Both the position numbers and the translations under genes were made by a program. A DNA stretch of 46,766 nucleotides from an uncultured Lachnospiraceae bacterium (GTDB lineage: Bacteria > Bacillota > Clostridia > Lachnospirales > Lachnospiraceae): the NCBI GenBank assembly GCA_910587155.1, contig CAJULA010000001.1, positions 1 to 46,766 on the forward strand. Direction: 5' to 3'. How positions within the stretch are numbered: position 1 is the first letter of the stretch; every line of letters begins with the position of its first letter. Under the pieces are notes generated by a model that was not told the origin of the DNA, searched no databases, and saw only the letters and a list, made by a program, of their open reading frames with translations. Positions 8,044 to 16,609 of the stretch are shown here, one piece after another.

Positions 8044-9270
8044 ATGTTGGAAACATATGAATTGTTGGAACGGATTTCTGGCGAGTATGGAGATTCCTTT
8101 TACTTGTTGGACAGTACACGTTTTGAAGAAAATTATTTTGATATGTTAACTGCTTTTCGACAGTATTATTCTGACACATATATTGCATATTCTTATAAAA
8201 CAAATTATATACCGAAACTTTGTAGAATCATAAAAAATAGCGGTGGTTATGCAGAAGTGGTATCTGAAATGGAAGGCTGGCTTGCGGATAAAATAGGCGT
8301 TAATCCAGCAAATATTTATTACAATGGACCATACAAAAAAAAGGCATATATAGAGGATTGTATGCTTAATGGTGTTCATGTAAATTTGGATTCTTCTTAT
8401 GAAATAGATATTGTTTCTGAAATTGCAAAAAACAATCAGGATAAAGAGTTTGAAGTTGGGATTCGTTGTAACATGGATATTGGGCAAGAAGAGTATTCCA
8501 GATTTGGCTTTGATGTGAAATCTGGAGAACTTTTTAGAGCAATCATGAAAGTAAATGAAGTGATAAATTTGAAGGTTGGAGGGTTGCATTGTCATTTGCC
8601 GTTTCGCTCACTTGATTCGTTTAAAAGCAGAATACTGGTTTTAAAGGAAATATTGAAGAAAATGACAGATTATGATTGGTCATATATAAGTTTGGGTGGC
8701 GGATATATGGGTAAAATAAGTGAAGAGTTTGCAAAAGAGTTTGCCTTTATACCACCCTCCTATAAAGAATATGCAGAGGTGACTGCCGGAGAAATGGCAG
8801 AAATTTATAAAAGCAGAGTTAAGAAACCTCAATTGATTATTGAGCCTGGAAGTGCGCTTGTAGCCAATGCAATGAAATATGTAACAAGGGTTATTGATAT
8901 CAAGCAAATAAAAAACAAATATATCGCAATTTTATCAGGAAGTATATATAATATTAATCCTTTTACAAAGGGGATGAAACATCCAATCAGAATATATAGA
9001 GGTAGTAAATCGCCGGATTTTTATTATGAATCATTGGATATGGGAGGATATACATGTATTGAAACGGACTATTTATATAGGGGATATCAGGGGAAATTAG
9101 CTGTTGGTGATTTTGTAGTATTTCATAATGTAGGGTCATATAGCCTGGTTATGAAACCGCCATTTATATTGCCAGATGGTCCTGTTTTAGAATTGATAAA
9201 TGGGAAAATAGTTCCAGCCAAGAGAAAACAAAGTGAAGAAAGTATTTTTGGTGATTTTTACTGGGCGTGA
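8044..9270 (+). CDS. PLP-dependent decarboxylase of the Orn/DAP/Arg decarboxylase 2 family
   Basis: 408 aa, five bases after the aldolase gene. It is a fold-type III (alanine racemase-like) decarboxylase: PLP lysine K52 in AYSYKTN, GLHCHLPFRS near 180, SLGGGYMG, LIIEPGSALV, and the C-terminal VGSYSLVMKPPF. The family includes diaminopimelate decarboxylase and several peptide or siderophore decarboxylases; the usual LysA motifs are only partly kept, so a specialised substrate is likely. Next to an aminotransferase and an aldolase, it may turn the new amino acid into an amine that is attached to the glycan. That pathway is inferred. Confidence 0.82.
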   Translation: MLETYELLERISGEYGDSFYLLDSTRFEENYFDMLTAFRQYYSDTYIAYSYKTNYIPKLCRIIKNSGGYAEVVSEMEGWLADKIGVNPANIYYNGPYKKKAYIEDCMLNGVHVNLDSSYEIDIVSEIAKNNQDKEFEVGIRCNMDIGQEEYSRFGFDVKSGELFRAIMKVNEVINLKVGGLHCHLPFRSLDSFKSRILVLKEILKKMTDYDWSYISLGGGYMGKISEEFAKEFAFIPPSYKEYAEVTAGEMAEIYKSRVKKPQLIIEPGSALVANAMKYVTRVIDIKQIKNKYIAILSGSIYNINPFTKGMKHPIRIYRGSKSPDFYYESLDMGGYTCIETDYLYRGYQGKLAVGDFVVFHNVGSYSLVMKPPFILPDGPVLELINGKIVPAKRKQSEESIFGDFYWA

Positions 9271-9291
9271 AAGGCAGGTTAGATAAAGCGT

Positions 9292-10260
9292 GTGCAGAGA
9301 CAAAAGTTAGTTAGCCAAATTTTATGTTATTATAATGAAGAAAAATATTTAAAGGATTCTATTGAAAGTATTTTGAATCAAAATTATTCATATTTAGAAT
9401 TGATTTTAATTGATGACGGATCAATAGATGGGAGCAAAAGTATTGCGGAATCTTTTCATGATGATCGAATTGTATCTGTTTCCAACAAACAAAATCATGG
9501 ATTGGCCTGGTGCCGAAACCAGGGATTGGCGTTAGCAAAGGGAGAATATATTGGCTTTGTGGATGCTGATGATATTGCAAAAAGTGAAAAATTAGAAAAA
9601 TTAGTCGGCTATTTGGAGGAACATAAAGAAGTTTTAGTTGTAAGTAGTGGATATACATTTATTGATAAATACGGAAGGCATTTGCCGAAAAAAGTGGATG
9701 TTATTTGTGATGATCTTGATATTAGAGCTAATATGTTGTTTGGCAATTGTATTGCGGGTCCCTGTGCCTTGTTCAGACGGAAAATAGTTGATAGATATCA
9801 CATTGAGCATGATGTCAGAATGCGTACTTCACAGGATTATTTTTTTTGGATTAAGTGTCTGGCTTATGGCCAATTTCATAATTTAGATATTCCGTTATTT
9901 TATTACAGGGTTGGGCATAATAGCAGATGTGATCAGTCTCAGGCGTCTCGTCCAAGACAGTATGAGAATATTTTGAAAAAGATATTTCGCTATGCGTGGA
10001 AGATAAGGGGATTTTGTCTGAGGAGTGATGAGGTAGAATTTATTTATAAATATTTTTATAAAAATGAGAAGATAGATACGCTGGAGACCTGGATAAAAGG
10101 ATATAGGCTATACTGTAAAATACATAATCAGGCAAATAAATTGAAACTGTTAGAAAAACAAAAAGTATTAGAACTGTATAGAAAACATATGAAAAGACAC
10201 ATCATTGTTTCGATAAGATTTATAACAGATTTTCTGAAAATTAAAATACTGGAAAGATAA
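9292..10260 (+). CDS. Glycosyltransferase family 2
   Basis: 322 aa, start GTG at 9292 with only a weak upstream AGGCAGG. GT-A fold motifs: LIDDGSIDGS near residue 38, the DXD-type FVDADD near 83, and RTSQDYFFWIKC near 177, carrying the likely catalytic acid. It would add a sugar from a nucleotide donor to the growing glycan at the cytoplasmic side. The last base overlaps the start of the next gene. Confidence 0.85.
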   Translation: MQRQKLVSQILCYYNEEKYLKDSIESILNQNYSYLELILIDDGSIDGSKSIAESFHDDRIVSVSNKQNHGLAWCRNQGLALAKGEYIGFVDADDIAKSEKLEKLVGYLEEHKEVLVVSSGYTFIDKYGRHLPKKVDVICDDLDIRANMLFGNCIAGPCALFRRKIVDRYHIEHDVRMRTSQDYFFWIKCLAYGQFHNLDIPLFYYRVGHNSRCDQSQASRPRQYENILKKIFRYAWKIRGFCLRSDEVEFIYKYFYKNEKIDTLETWIKGYRLYCKIHNQANKLKLLEKQKVLELYRKHMKRHIIVSIRFITDFLKIKILER

Positions 10261-12122
10261 TGAAAAAAAATTGTAAAAAATTTTTAGAGATAGGTTGGAT
10301 TTTATTAATTATTTATGATATTGCATCAGTGATTGTATCAAGTTATATACCTCTTATTATACGTTATGAGTTTGCTTTTTCTGAAATACCGTTGGCTTTT
10401 ATAAATTCTGTAAACTGGTTTCTGCCATTTAACATTGCAATAACACTGGTAATATTTTATTTCTTCAAGCTTTATCAGAATTTATGGGCTTATGTTGGGG
10501 TTTCAGAGGCACAAAATGTTATAGTAGCATGTTTATTAAGCGCATTTTTGCAATATATCGGATTGTACTGCACAGGGCATTACGTACCAAGAAGCTATTA
10601 CTTCATATCTTTATTTCTATTGTCTGCTTTGACTTTTATAAGCCGTTTTTTCTTTCGATTTGTCAGAGATACAAAGCATAGGATTAAGAATCAAAAAAAT
10701 AGCATTTCTGTTATGCTTATTGGAGCGGGGAGTGCCGGAAGTGCTATTATAAAAGAGATACTCAGCAGTTATTATTCTACAATGATTATAAAGTGTATTA
10801 TTGATGATAACGAAGAAAAATGGGGAAGATATGTGCATGGGATTAAAGTCATTGGCGGTAGAGAGCAGATTACATATGCTACAAAAATATACCAAATTGA
10901 GCAAATTATTATTGCGCTTCCCTATGAATCGAAGCAGAAGATTCGGGATATTGTTAATATTTGCAAAGAAACAGACTGCAAACTTCGTATACTTCCCAGC
11001 ATATATCAGTTAGTGAACGGAGAGGTTAGTGTTAGTAAAATCCGAGATGTTGATCTGGAAGATTTGCTGGGAAGAGATCCAATTAAGGTTGATTTGGATT
11101 CAATATTAGAATATATCAGAGGGAAGATAGTGCTGGTAACAGGCGGAGGCGGTTCCATTGGGAGTGAACTTTGCCGTCAACTTGTAACACATCAGCCTAA
11201 ACAACTAATTATTGTTGATATTTATGAGAATAATGCTTATGCAATACAGCAAGAGTTATTATCAAAGTATTCGCATATAGATTTGACTGTTCTGATTGCT
11301 TCTGTACGGAATGAAAAGCGGATGAATTGGATTTTTGAACATTATCATCCGGATATTGTGTATCACGCTGCAGCTCATAAACATGTACCACTGATGGAAA
11401 ATAGTCCGAATGAAGCAATTAAGAATAACGTATTTGGTACGTGGAAGACGGCACAGGCTGCAGCAATGAATGGAACTAAAAAATTTGTAATGATATCAAC
11501 GGATAAGGCTGTTAATCCTTCCAATATTATGGGAGCTTCAAAACGTATTTGTGAAATGATTATTCAAATGCTTAACAGACATTATGATACAGATTTTGTG
11601 GCAGTTCGATTTGGAAATGTGCTTGGAAGTAATGGGAGTGTTATTCCCTTATTTAAAAAGCAGATTGAGACAGGAGGACCGGTAACAGTTACTCATCCAG
11701 ATGTGATCCGTTATTTTATGACAATTCCAGAGGCAGTTCAGTTAGTAATTCAGGCAGGAGCTTATGCAAAAGGTGGCGAGGTTTTTGTGCTGGATATGGG
11801 AGAACCTGTAAAAATACTGGATTTGGCAAAAAATTTGATTCGTTTATCAGGATATAAGGTGAATGAAGACATTAAAATTGTTTTTACAGGACTTCGTCCG
11901 GGAGAAAAGCTGTATGAGGAACTTTTGATGAGTGAGGAGGGAATGGAAGATACAGGGAATAATCTGATTCATATTGGAAAAATGATTAGATTTGATGAGG
12001 AAAATTTTATAGAGAAACTTGATCAATTGAAAAATGCAGCTGATAATGAGTCGGATAATATTCGGGAAATTGTTCAGGAAATTGTACCTACATATGTTGT
12101 TCAACGGACAGATGATGGATGA
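10260..12122 (+). CDS. Membrane UDP-sugar 4,6-dehydratase, CapD/PglF/WbpM type
   Basis: 620 aa, within the usual 590-665 of this family. About four membrane segments fill residues 10-135. A CoA-binding-like Rossmann unit follows (MLIGAGSAGSAI near 152). The catalytic SDR domain begins at VLVTGGGGSIGSE near 290, with HAAAHKHVPLMENSP and STDKAVNPSNIMGASKR. In the last motif, Met takes the place of the usual SDR Tyr, as in PglF and FlaA1. The likely reaction is UDP-GlcNAc to UDP-4-keto-6-deoxy-GlcNAc, the entry to bacillosamine-like sugars. The aminotransferase at 21402 could use the product. Start and stop overlap neighbours. Confidence 0.88.
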   Translation: MKKNCKKFLEIGWILLIIYDIASVIVSSYIPLIIRYEFAFSEIPLAFINSVNWFLPFNIAITLVIFYFFKLYQNLWAYVGVSEAQNVIVACLLSAFLQYIGLYCTGHYVPRSYYFISLFLLSALTFISRFFFRFVRDTKHRIKNQKNSISVMLIGAGSAGSAIIKEILSSYYSTMIIKCIIDDNEEKWGRYVHGIKVIGGREQITYATKIYQIEQIIIALPYESKQKIRDIVNICKETDCKLRILPSIYQLVNGEVSVSKIRDVDLEDLLGRDPIKVDLDSILEYIRGKIVLVTGGGGSIGSELCRQLVTHQPKQLIIVDIYENNAYAIQQELLSKYSHIDLTVLIASVRNEKRMNWIFEHYHPDIVYHAAAHKHVPLMENSPNEAIKNNVFGTWKTAQAAAMNGTKKFVMISTDKAVNPSNIMGASKRICEMIIQMLNRHYDTDFVAVRFGNVLGSNGSVIPLFKKQIETGGPVTVTHPDVIRYFMTIPEAVQLVIQAGAYAKGGEVFVLDMGEPVKILDLAKNLIRLSGYKVNEDIKIVFTGLRPGEKLYEELLMSEEGMEDTGNNLIHIGKMIRFDEENFIEKLDQLKNAADNESDNIREIVQEIVPTYVVQRTDDG

Positions 12123-12144
12123 ATTGAAAAAGGGGATGTTTATC

Positions 12145-13242
12145 ATGGGGATTAATTATAATGCTGGTTTTAGCCAAATAATTAAAGGGAAGAATAGTTA
12201 CCGCGAATTTATGGGGATGAATATGTTGATGTTGGGTAAACAGGATGTGAATTTCACCCGAGGAAAATTAAAATGGATATTGAATCGAATTGAATTTGAA
12301 TATAGAAAAGATATTGTTGAAATTGATGATTATGATGAGAGAAATGAAAAAATTGATTCCTATGATTTGTTTAAGCTACTAGGGTTCGATGAGGTACATG
12401 CACTGGATATTTCTGGCTATGAAGGTGCGGATATTATTTGTGATTTATCACAGACACTTTCGAAAGAACTGCTGGATCGATTTGATTATATATATGATGG
12501 AGGGGTATTAGAGCACATTTTTAATTTTCCCCAGGCATTGATTAACACAAGTAGAATGCTAAAGAAGGGAGGAAGAATTATTCATGATTTGCCTTGTGAG
12601 TGGGCGGATCATGGGTTTTATAGTTTTTCTCCAACGTGCTTGATTGATTATTATAATGCAAATCAATTTTCTATCAAAAATATATATCTTGTGGGATATC
12701 ATTATCCGGATTATGAAATGGTTAATGTAATATCTCCTGATTGTCGCTATAATGATTCAAAGCAATGGATAGATACATTTGCCACAGGATATAAAATATT
12801 ATTAGTATGCGATGCTGTTAAAGGAAAATGTTCTACTGAAGAAAATATATCATTTATGCAATATATATATGCAGATTTGGATGAGACATTAAAGAGGAAT
12901 AAAGTTTTGTATTCTTATGAATACAAAATAGAGAGAGTAAAACATATAATCAAGGACGATCCTAAAAGTCGGATTGCGATTTATGGTTCTGGTATTACTG
13001 CAAATAAATTGCTGTATGATCTGCAGGATTATTTGGACAATATTGTTGGTATTTATGATGGGAATCTTAAATGTGGTGAAGTGATTGATTTTGATAATTG
13101 TAAAAGGAGCATTTTGAATTTAAAAGATATAGATAATGATGATGTTAAATATATTGTTTTAGGGAGTGAAAAACCTCATGTTATAGAGATTTTGAGACAA
13201 AGAGTTAAACATTTGAAACGAAGAGGGATACAAGTTATTTAA
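12145..13242 (+). CDS. SAM-dependent methyltransferase-like protein with C-terminal Rossmann module
   Basis: 365 aa. ATG 12145 is preferred because AAAAGGGGATG lies about nine bases before it; an ATG at 12034 in frame would overlap the dehydratase by 89 bases. Residues 60-190 resemble a class I methyltransferase (ALDISGYEGADIICDL, DYIYDGGVLEHI, MLKKGGRIIHD). From about 273 to the end lies the Rossmann-like module shared with ten other proteins of the operon (IAIYGSGITANKLLYDL). The likely role is methylation of a sugar or of a lipid or protein carrier; the substrate is unknown. Confidence 0.7.
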   Translation: MGINYNAGFSQIIKGKNSYREFMGMNMLMLGKQDVNFTRGKLKWILNRIEFEYRKDIVEIDDYDERNEKIDSYDLFKLLGFDEVHALDISGYEGADIICDLSQTLSKELLDRFDYIYDGGVLEHIFNFPQALINTSRMLKKGGRIIHDLPCEWADHGFYSFSPTCLIDYYNANQFSIKNIYLVGYHYPDYEMVNVISPDCRYNDSKQWIDTFATGYKILLVCDAVKGKCSTEENISFMQYIYADLDETLKRNKVLYSYEYKIERVKHIIKDDPKSRIAIYGSGITANKLLYDLQDYLDNIVGIYDGNLKCGEVIDFDNCKRSILNLKDIDNDDVKYIVLGSEKPHVIEILRQRVKHLKRRGIQVI

Positions 13243-13260
13243 TAATCAGGAGAAACTATA

Positions 13261-13745
13261 TTGTTTACAAGTATGGAAAATTATAGCAAACTATTAAAGA
13301 GATTCTTTTATGCACCAATAGAGACAAGGGCGGTATATTATATTTATTGTAGGCTGTTTTGGGAACATAGAGTGAAGCTGATTTCATATTATTATAAAAG
13401 TAAGTTAGCATATAAATATGGAATACATATGAGGGAAAACTGTAAAATAGGAAAGGATTTATTACTTCCACATCCACAAGGTATTGTGATAGGAGACTGT
13501 ACGATTATAGGTGATAATTGCACAATTTATCAGCAGGTAACAATAGGAAGACTGAGAAAAGAAAATATCGGGGGGGGAGATATACACCCCATATTGGCAG
13601 TAATTGTGTTCTATATCCTGGTGCAAAAGTGATAGGAAAAATAACAGTTAGAAACAATACAGTTGTTGCGGTACAGGCAGTGTTGAGAAATTCTACAGAA
13701 GTGAATAGTGTATATGCAGGTATTCCGGCAAAAAGAATAAAGTGA
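13261..13745 (+). pseudogene. Hexapeptide-repeat O-acetyltransferase, out of frame at a G8 tract
   Basis: Two overlapping reading frames make one left-handed beta-helix acetyltransferase of the serine-acetyltransferase/maltose-acetyltransferase type. Start is TTG 13261, seven bases after CAGGAGA. Frame 1 carries HPQGIVIGDCTIIGDNCTIY and VTIGRL; frame 2 carries TPHIGSNCVLYPGAKVIG and AGIPAKRIK. The frames join exactly at eight G (13570-13577): nine G, or six, would restore a protein of about 161 aa. As read, translation ends at 13632. This may be a phase-variable switch rather than decay, because both halves are otherwise intact. A sequencing miscount is the other simple explanation. Confidence 0.82.
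13570..13577 (+). repeat. Homopolymer G8 tract, possible phase-variation switch
   Basis: Eight consecutive G in an AT-rich gene, at the exact point where the acetyltransferase changes frame. Slippage to nine G gives an open frame. Confidence 0.6.
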
Positions 13746-13841
13746 AATTATATGTGATTGATCTTAGATTGCAAATAGAACTTACGGTAGATATGTTCGA
13801 TTTAAATTTTAATTGAACAGTAATTGAAGTGGAGGGATAAG

Positions 13842-14894
13842 ATGAATATATCATTATTATCAGAATTTTATAAGAGGTTGCAAGATGAAGAGTCGAGGGT
13901 TTTATTTTCGTTAAAATATGAAGTACTTTTTAAGAAAGGATATCAGGATTTTATTGAAACTCTTCTTGAGTTGGACTATCCATGGAAAATATCTGCATAT
14001 GATGATTTTCGTACATTAGTCGGAAATAGAAAAATAATTATCTATGGAGCCGGAATTGATGGGAAAATGACATATGACATATTAAAGAAAAATGGAATTT
14101 CGGTTCATGCATTTTGCGATAGAGATCAAAAAAAGCAAGGGACTATTTTCTGTGGGTGTGAAGTTATTGCCCCGGTTGAAGTACATAAAGACAGTTGTAA
14201 TTATTATGTTATTATTGCATCACACAGCTATGCGGGAGAGATATTACATGATTTGACTGCAAACTTCTTCCCCAGGGAAAATATTTGGTATCCGAGATTA
14301 GGAACATTATATGCAACAATGGGGACGCAATATTTTGATTGTCCGGAGCTTGATCCTTTAGGTAAAGATGAAGTATTTATAGATGCCGGATGTTTGGATA
14401 TGGAAACAAGTATGGAATTTGCGGAATGGTCTAAGGGAATATATAGTCAAATTATTGCATTTGAGCCGGATGAGGGGTGTTATCAAAATATTCTTAAAAT
14501 TTCTAAAAAAAATAGTCTGCATGATTTTAGAGCATTACCTTATGCAACCTGGGATAAAAAAGAAAAAATATGTTTTTTAAATTCGGTAGGTGGAGGGGGA
14601 AGAATTTCTGAAGATGGAAAAGGGGAGACTTTGGGTCAAAGTATAGATGAAGTATTGGGAGGAGAAAGAGCTACATTTATAAAAATGGATGTGGAAGGAG
14701 CCGAGCTCAAGTCATTGATAGGTGCGGCTAATACGATAAAGAAATATAAACCGCGCCTTGCAATCAGTATATATCACAAACCGAGTGATATTTATGAGAT
14801 ACCGCAGTTACTGATGGAATACAGAACTGACTATCGATTTTATATCAGGCATTATACTAGTTACATTTGGGAGACGGTTTTATATGCTGTTTAA
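13842..14894 (+). CDS. FkbM-family methyltransferase with N-terminal Rossmann module
   Basis: 350 aa, ATG 13842 behind GTGGAGGG. Residues 60-150 are the operon's shared Rossmann-like module (KIIIYGAGIDGKMTYDIL). From about 175 comes an FkbM-type class I methyltransferase: VFIDAGCLDMETSMEF (SAM site), IIAFEPDEGCYQN and the FkbM signature IKMDVEGAELKSL. Such enzymes methylate sugar hydroxyls in O-antigens and natural products. It is the last gene of the very AT-rich block. Confidence 0.85.
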   Translation: MNISLLSEFYKRLQDEESRVLFSLKYEVLFKKGYQDFIETLLELDYPWKISAYDDFRTLVGNRKIIIYGAGIDGKMTYDILKKNGISVHAFCDRDQKKQGTIFCGCEVIAPVEVHKDSCNYYVIIASHSYAGEILHDLTANFFPRENIWYPRLGTLYATMGTQYFDCPELDPLGKDEVFIDAGCLDMETSMEFAEWSKGIYSQIIAFEPDEGCYQNILKISKKNSLHDFRALPYATWDKKEKICFLNSVGGGGRISEDGKGETLGQSIDEVLGGERATFIKMDVEGAELKSLIGAANTIKKYKPRLAISIYHKPSDIYEIPQLLMEYRTDYRFYIRHYTSYIWETVLYAV

Positions 14895-14927
14895 ATATAA
14901 AAGAAATTGAGGAGAGGATAGTACGTA

Positions 14928-15998
14928 ATGAGATACGCACTAATCGGCTGTGGCAGGATATCGCCAAACCATATTATGGCAGCAAAAAATAACGGACTTG
15001 AGATTGCTGCGATTTGTGATATTGATCCATCATGTATGGAAGATAAAATGCTCAAGTTTAAACTTGACAAGGGAACAGGCTGTTATATGGATTATCAGGA
15101 AATGATAGAAAGAGAAAAACCAGAGCTTGTTGCCATATGTACCGAAAGTGGGAAACACGCGGAGATTGCCCTGTTCTGTATAGAACACGGGTGTCACTGT
15201 ATGATAGAAAAGCCAATTGCCCTATCCATAGCGGATGCGGATGCAATTATTTCAGCTTCCATAAAACATCATGTAAAGGTTTGTGCATGCCATCAGAACA
15301 GGTTTAATAAGTCGGTTCAGATCATAAGGGAAGCAATAGATATGAATCGGTTTGGAAGGCTTTTTTATGGTACGGCTCATGTCAGATGGTGCAGAGATCA
15401 TGAGTACTTTGACAGAGCTTCCTGGAGAGGGACCTGGGAACAGGACGGCGGAGCCTTGATGAATCAGTGTATTCACAACATTGATCTTTTGCGGTGGATG
15501 ATGGGCAGTGAAATTGATGAAGTCATTGGGATGACGGACAGGCTTAATCACCCATATATAGAAGCGGAGGATATGGGGATTGCTCTGATTAAATTTAAAA
15601 ATGGCAGTTATGGGATCGTTGAAGGTACAACAGACATATATCCTAAAAATTTAGAAGAGACTTTATACATATTTGGAGAAAAAGGTACTGTCAAGGCGGG
15701 CGGTCAATCTGTCAATGTGATAGAAGAATGGCGATTTTCAGATATGCTTGATGATCCGGAAGATGTAAAAGCGAAGTTCCATGAAAATCCGCCCAACGTG
15801 TATGGATATGGGCATACGCCGTTGTATTTCGATGTGATAGGTGCCATACAACAGGACAGACAGCCGTATGTAAATGCAATGGAAGGGAAAAAGGCGTTAG
15901 AGCTGGTATTGGCAATCTATAAATCAGCGGCAGAAGGGCACAGTATCAAGCTGCCGCTTGAACAATGCGCGACCACAGATTTTAAAGGAAGGTTTTGA
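14928..15998 (+). CDS. Gfo/Idh/MocA oxidoreductase, WbpB/WlbA-like
   Basis: 356 aa, ATG behind GAGGAGAGGAT. It has an NAD-binding start (YALIGCGRISPNH), the EKPIALS motif near residue 93 typical of the Gfo/Idh/MocA family, and a C-terminal half with WRGTWEQDGGALMNQCIHNID. With the acetyltransferase and aminotransferase that follow, it matches the WbpB-WbpD-WbpE set, in which WbpB oxidises C3 of UDP-GlcNAc-uronic acid. UDP-N-acetylglucosamine 6-dehydrogenase (WbpA), needed to supply the substrate, is not in the window. Confidence 0.83.
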   Translation: MRYALIGCGRISPNHIMAAKNNGLEIAAICDIDPSCMEDKMLKFKLDKGTGCYMDYQEMIEREKPELVAICTESGKHAEIALFCIEHGCHCMIEKPIALSIADADAIISASIKHHVKVCACHQNRFNKSVQIIREAIDMNRFGRLFYGTAHVRWCRDHEYFDRASWRGTWEQDGGALMNQCIHNIDLLRWMMGSEIDEVIGMTDRLNHPYIEAEDMGIALIKFKNGSYGIVEGTTDIYPKNLEETLYIFGEKGTVKAGGQSVNVIEEWRFSDMLDDPEDVKAKFHENPPNVYGYGHTPLYFDVIGAIQQDRQPYVNAMEGKKALELVLAIYKSAAEGHSIKLPLEQCATTDFKGRF

Positions 15999-16000
15999 TC

Positions 16001-16561
16001 ATGTCATATTTTGTACATGAAAGCAGCTATATAGATAACAATGTCAGCATTGGAAAGGACACAAAGATATGGCATTTCTGCCATATCCAGTCGGGGGCAT
16101 CTATCGGCAGGAACTGTTCTCTGGGGCAGAATGTAAATATTTCCGGCCACGTAAAAATCGGAAACGGAGTCAGGATTCAAAACAATGTGTCAGTATATGA
16201 AGGGGTGGAATTAGAAGATCATGTATTTTGCGGGCCGTCTATGGTATTTACAAATGATCTGACACCCAGAGCGAGGTATCCGAAAGGCCGGGACAAATAC
16301 AGGCATACACTTGTCAGGCATGATGCAACATTGGGGGCGAACTGTACAATTGTTTGTGGCCATACCATTGGCGAGTTTGCAATGGTAGCGGCAGGCGCTG
16401 TAATAACAGGAGATGTAAAACCCCATGCCTTAATGGTTGGTGTGCCTGCGAAACAAATCGGATGGGTGTGTGAGTGTGGACAGGTGTTGAATACAAATCT
16501 GATTTGCAAGGACTGTAAAAAAAGATACAAAATAGACAACGGTTTGATAAGTCAGGTTTGA
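16001..16561 (+). CDS. Hexapeptide N-acetyltransferase, WbpD/WlbB-like
   Basis: 186 aa. ATG 16001 is chosen since AAAGGAAGG lies eight bases upstream; a TTG at 15995 overlaps the stop of the previous gene. It is a left-handed beta-helix acetyltransferase (many I/V-G-x-x repeats), with the family segment WHFCHIQSGASIGRNCSLGQ and FTNDLTPRARYP near residue 83. The C-terminus adds a small four-cysteine zinc ribbon (CECG...CKDC). Expected role: acetyl-CoA-dependent acetylation of the 3-amino group of the UDP-2-acetamido-3-amino-uronic acid made by its neighbours. Confidence 0.85.
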   Translation: MSYFVHESSYIDNNVSIGKDTKIWHFCHIQSGASIGRNCSLGQNVNISGHVKIGNGVRIQNNVSVYEGVELEDHVFCGPSMVFTNDLTPRARYPKGRDKYRHTLVRHDATLGANCTIVCGHTIGEFAMVAAGAVITGDVKPHALMVGVPAKQIGWVCECGQVLNTNLICKDCKKRYKIDNGLISQV

Positions 16562-16609
16562 CAGCTATAAGGAAAAACATAGGGAAAAGGGATCGTGTGA
16601 CAATACGTG

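Noticed and set aside
10260..12122. Counting the CapD-type protein among the shared-module proteins
   Set aside because: Its GAGSAGSA unit is the normal CoA-binding-like domain of membrane 4,6-dehydratases and not the operon-specific module.
13518..13745. Separate small acetyltransferase gene
   Set aside because: It lacks its own ribosome site and continues the beta-helix repeats of the gene at 13261; better explained as the downstream part of one frameshifted gene.
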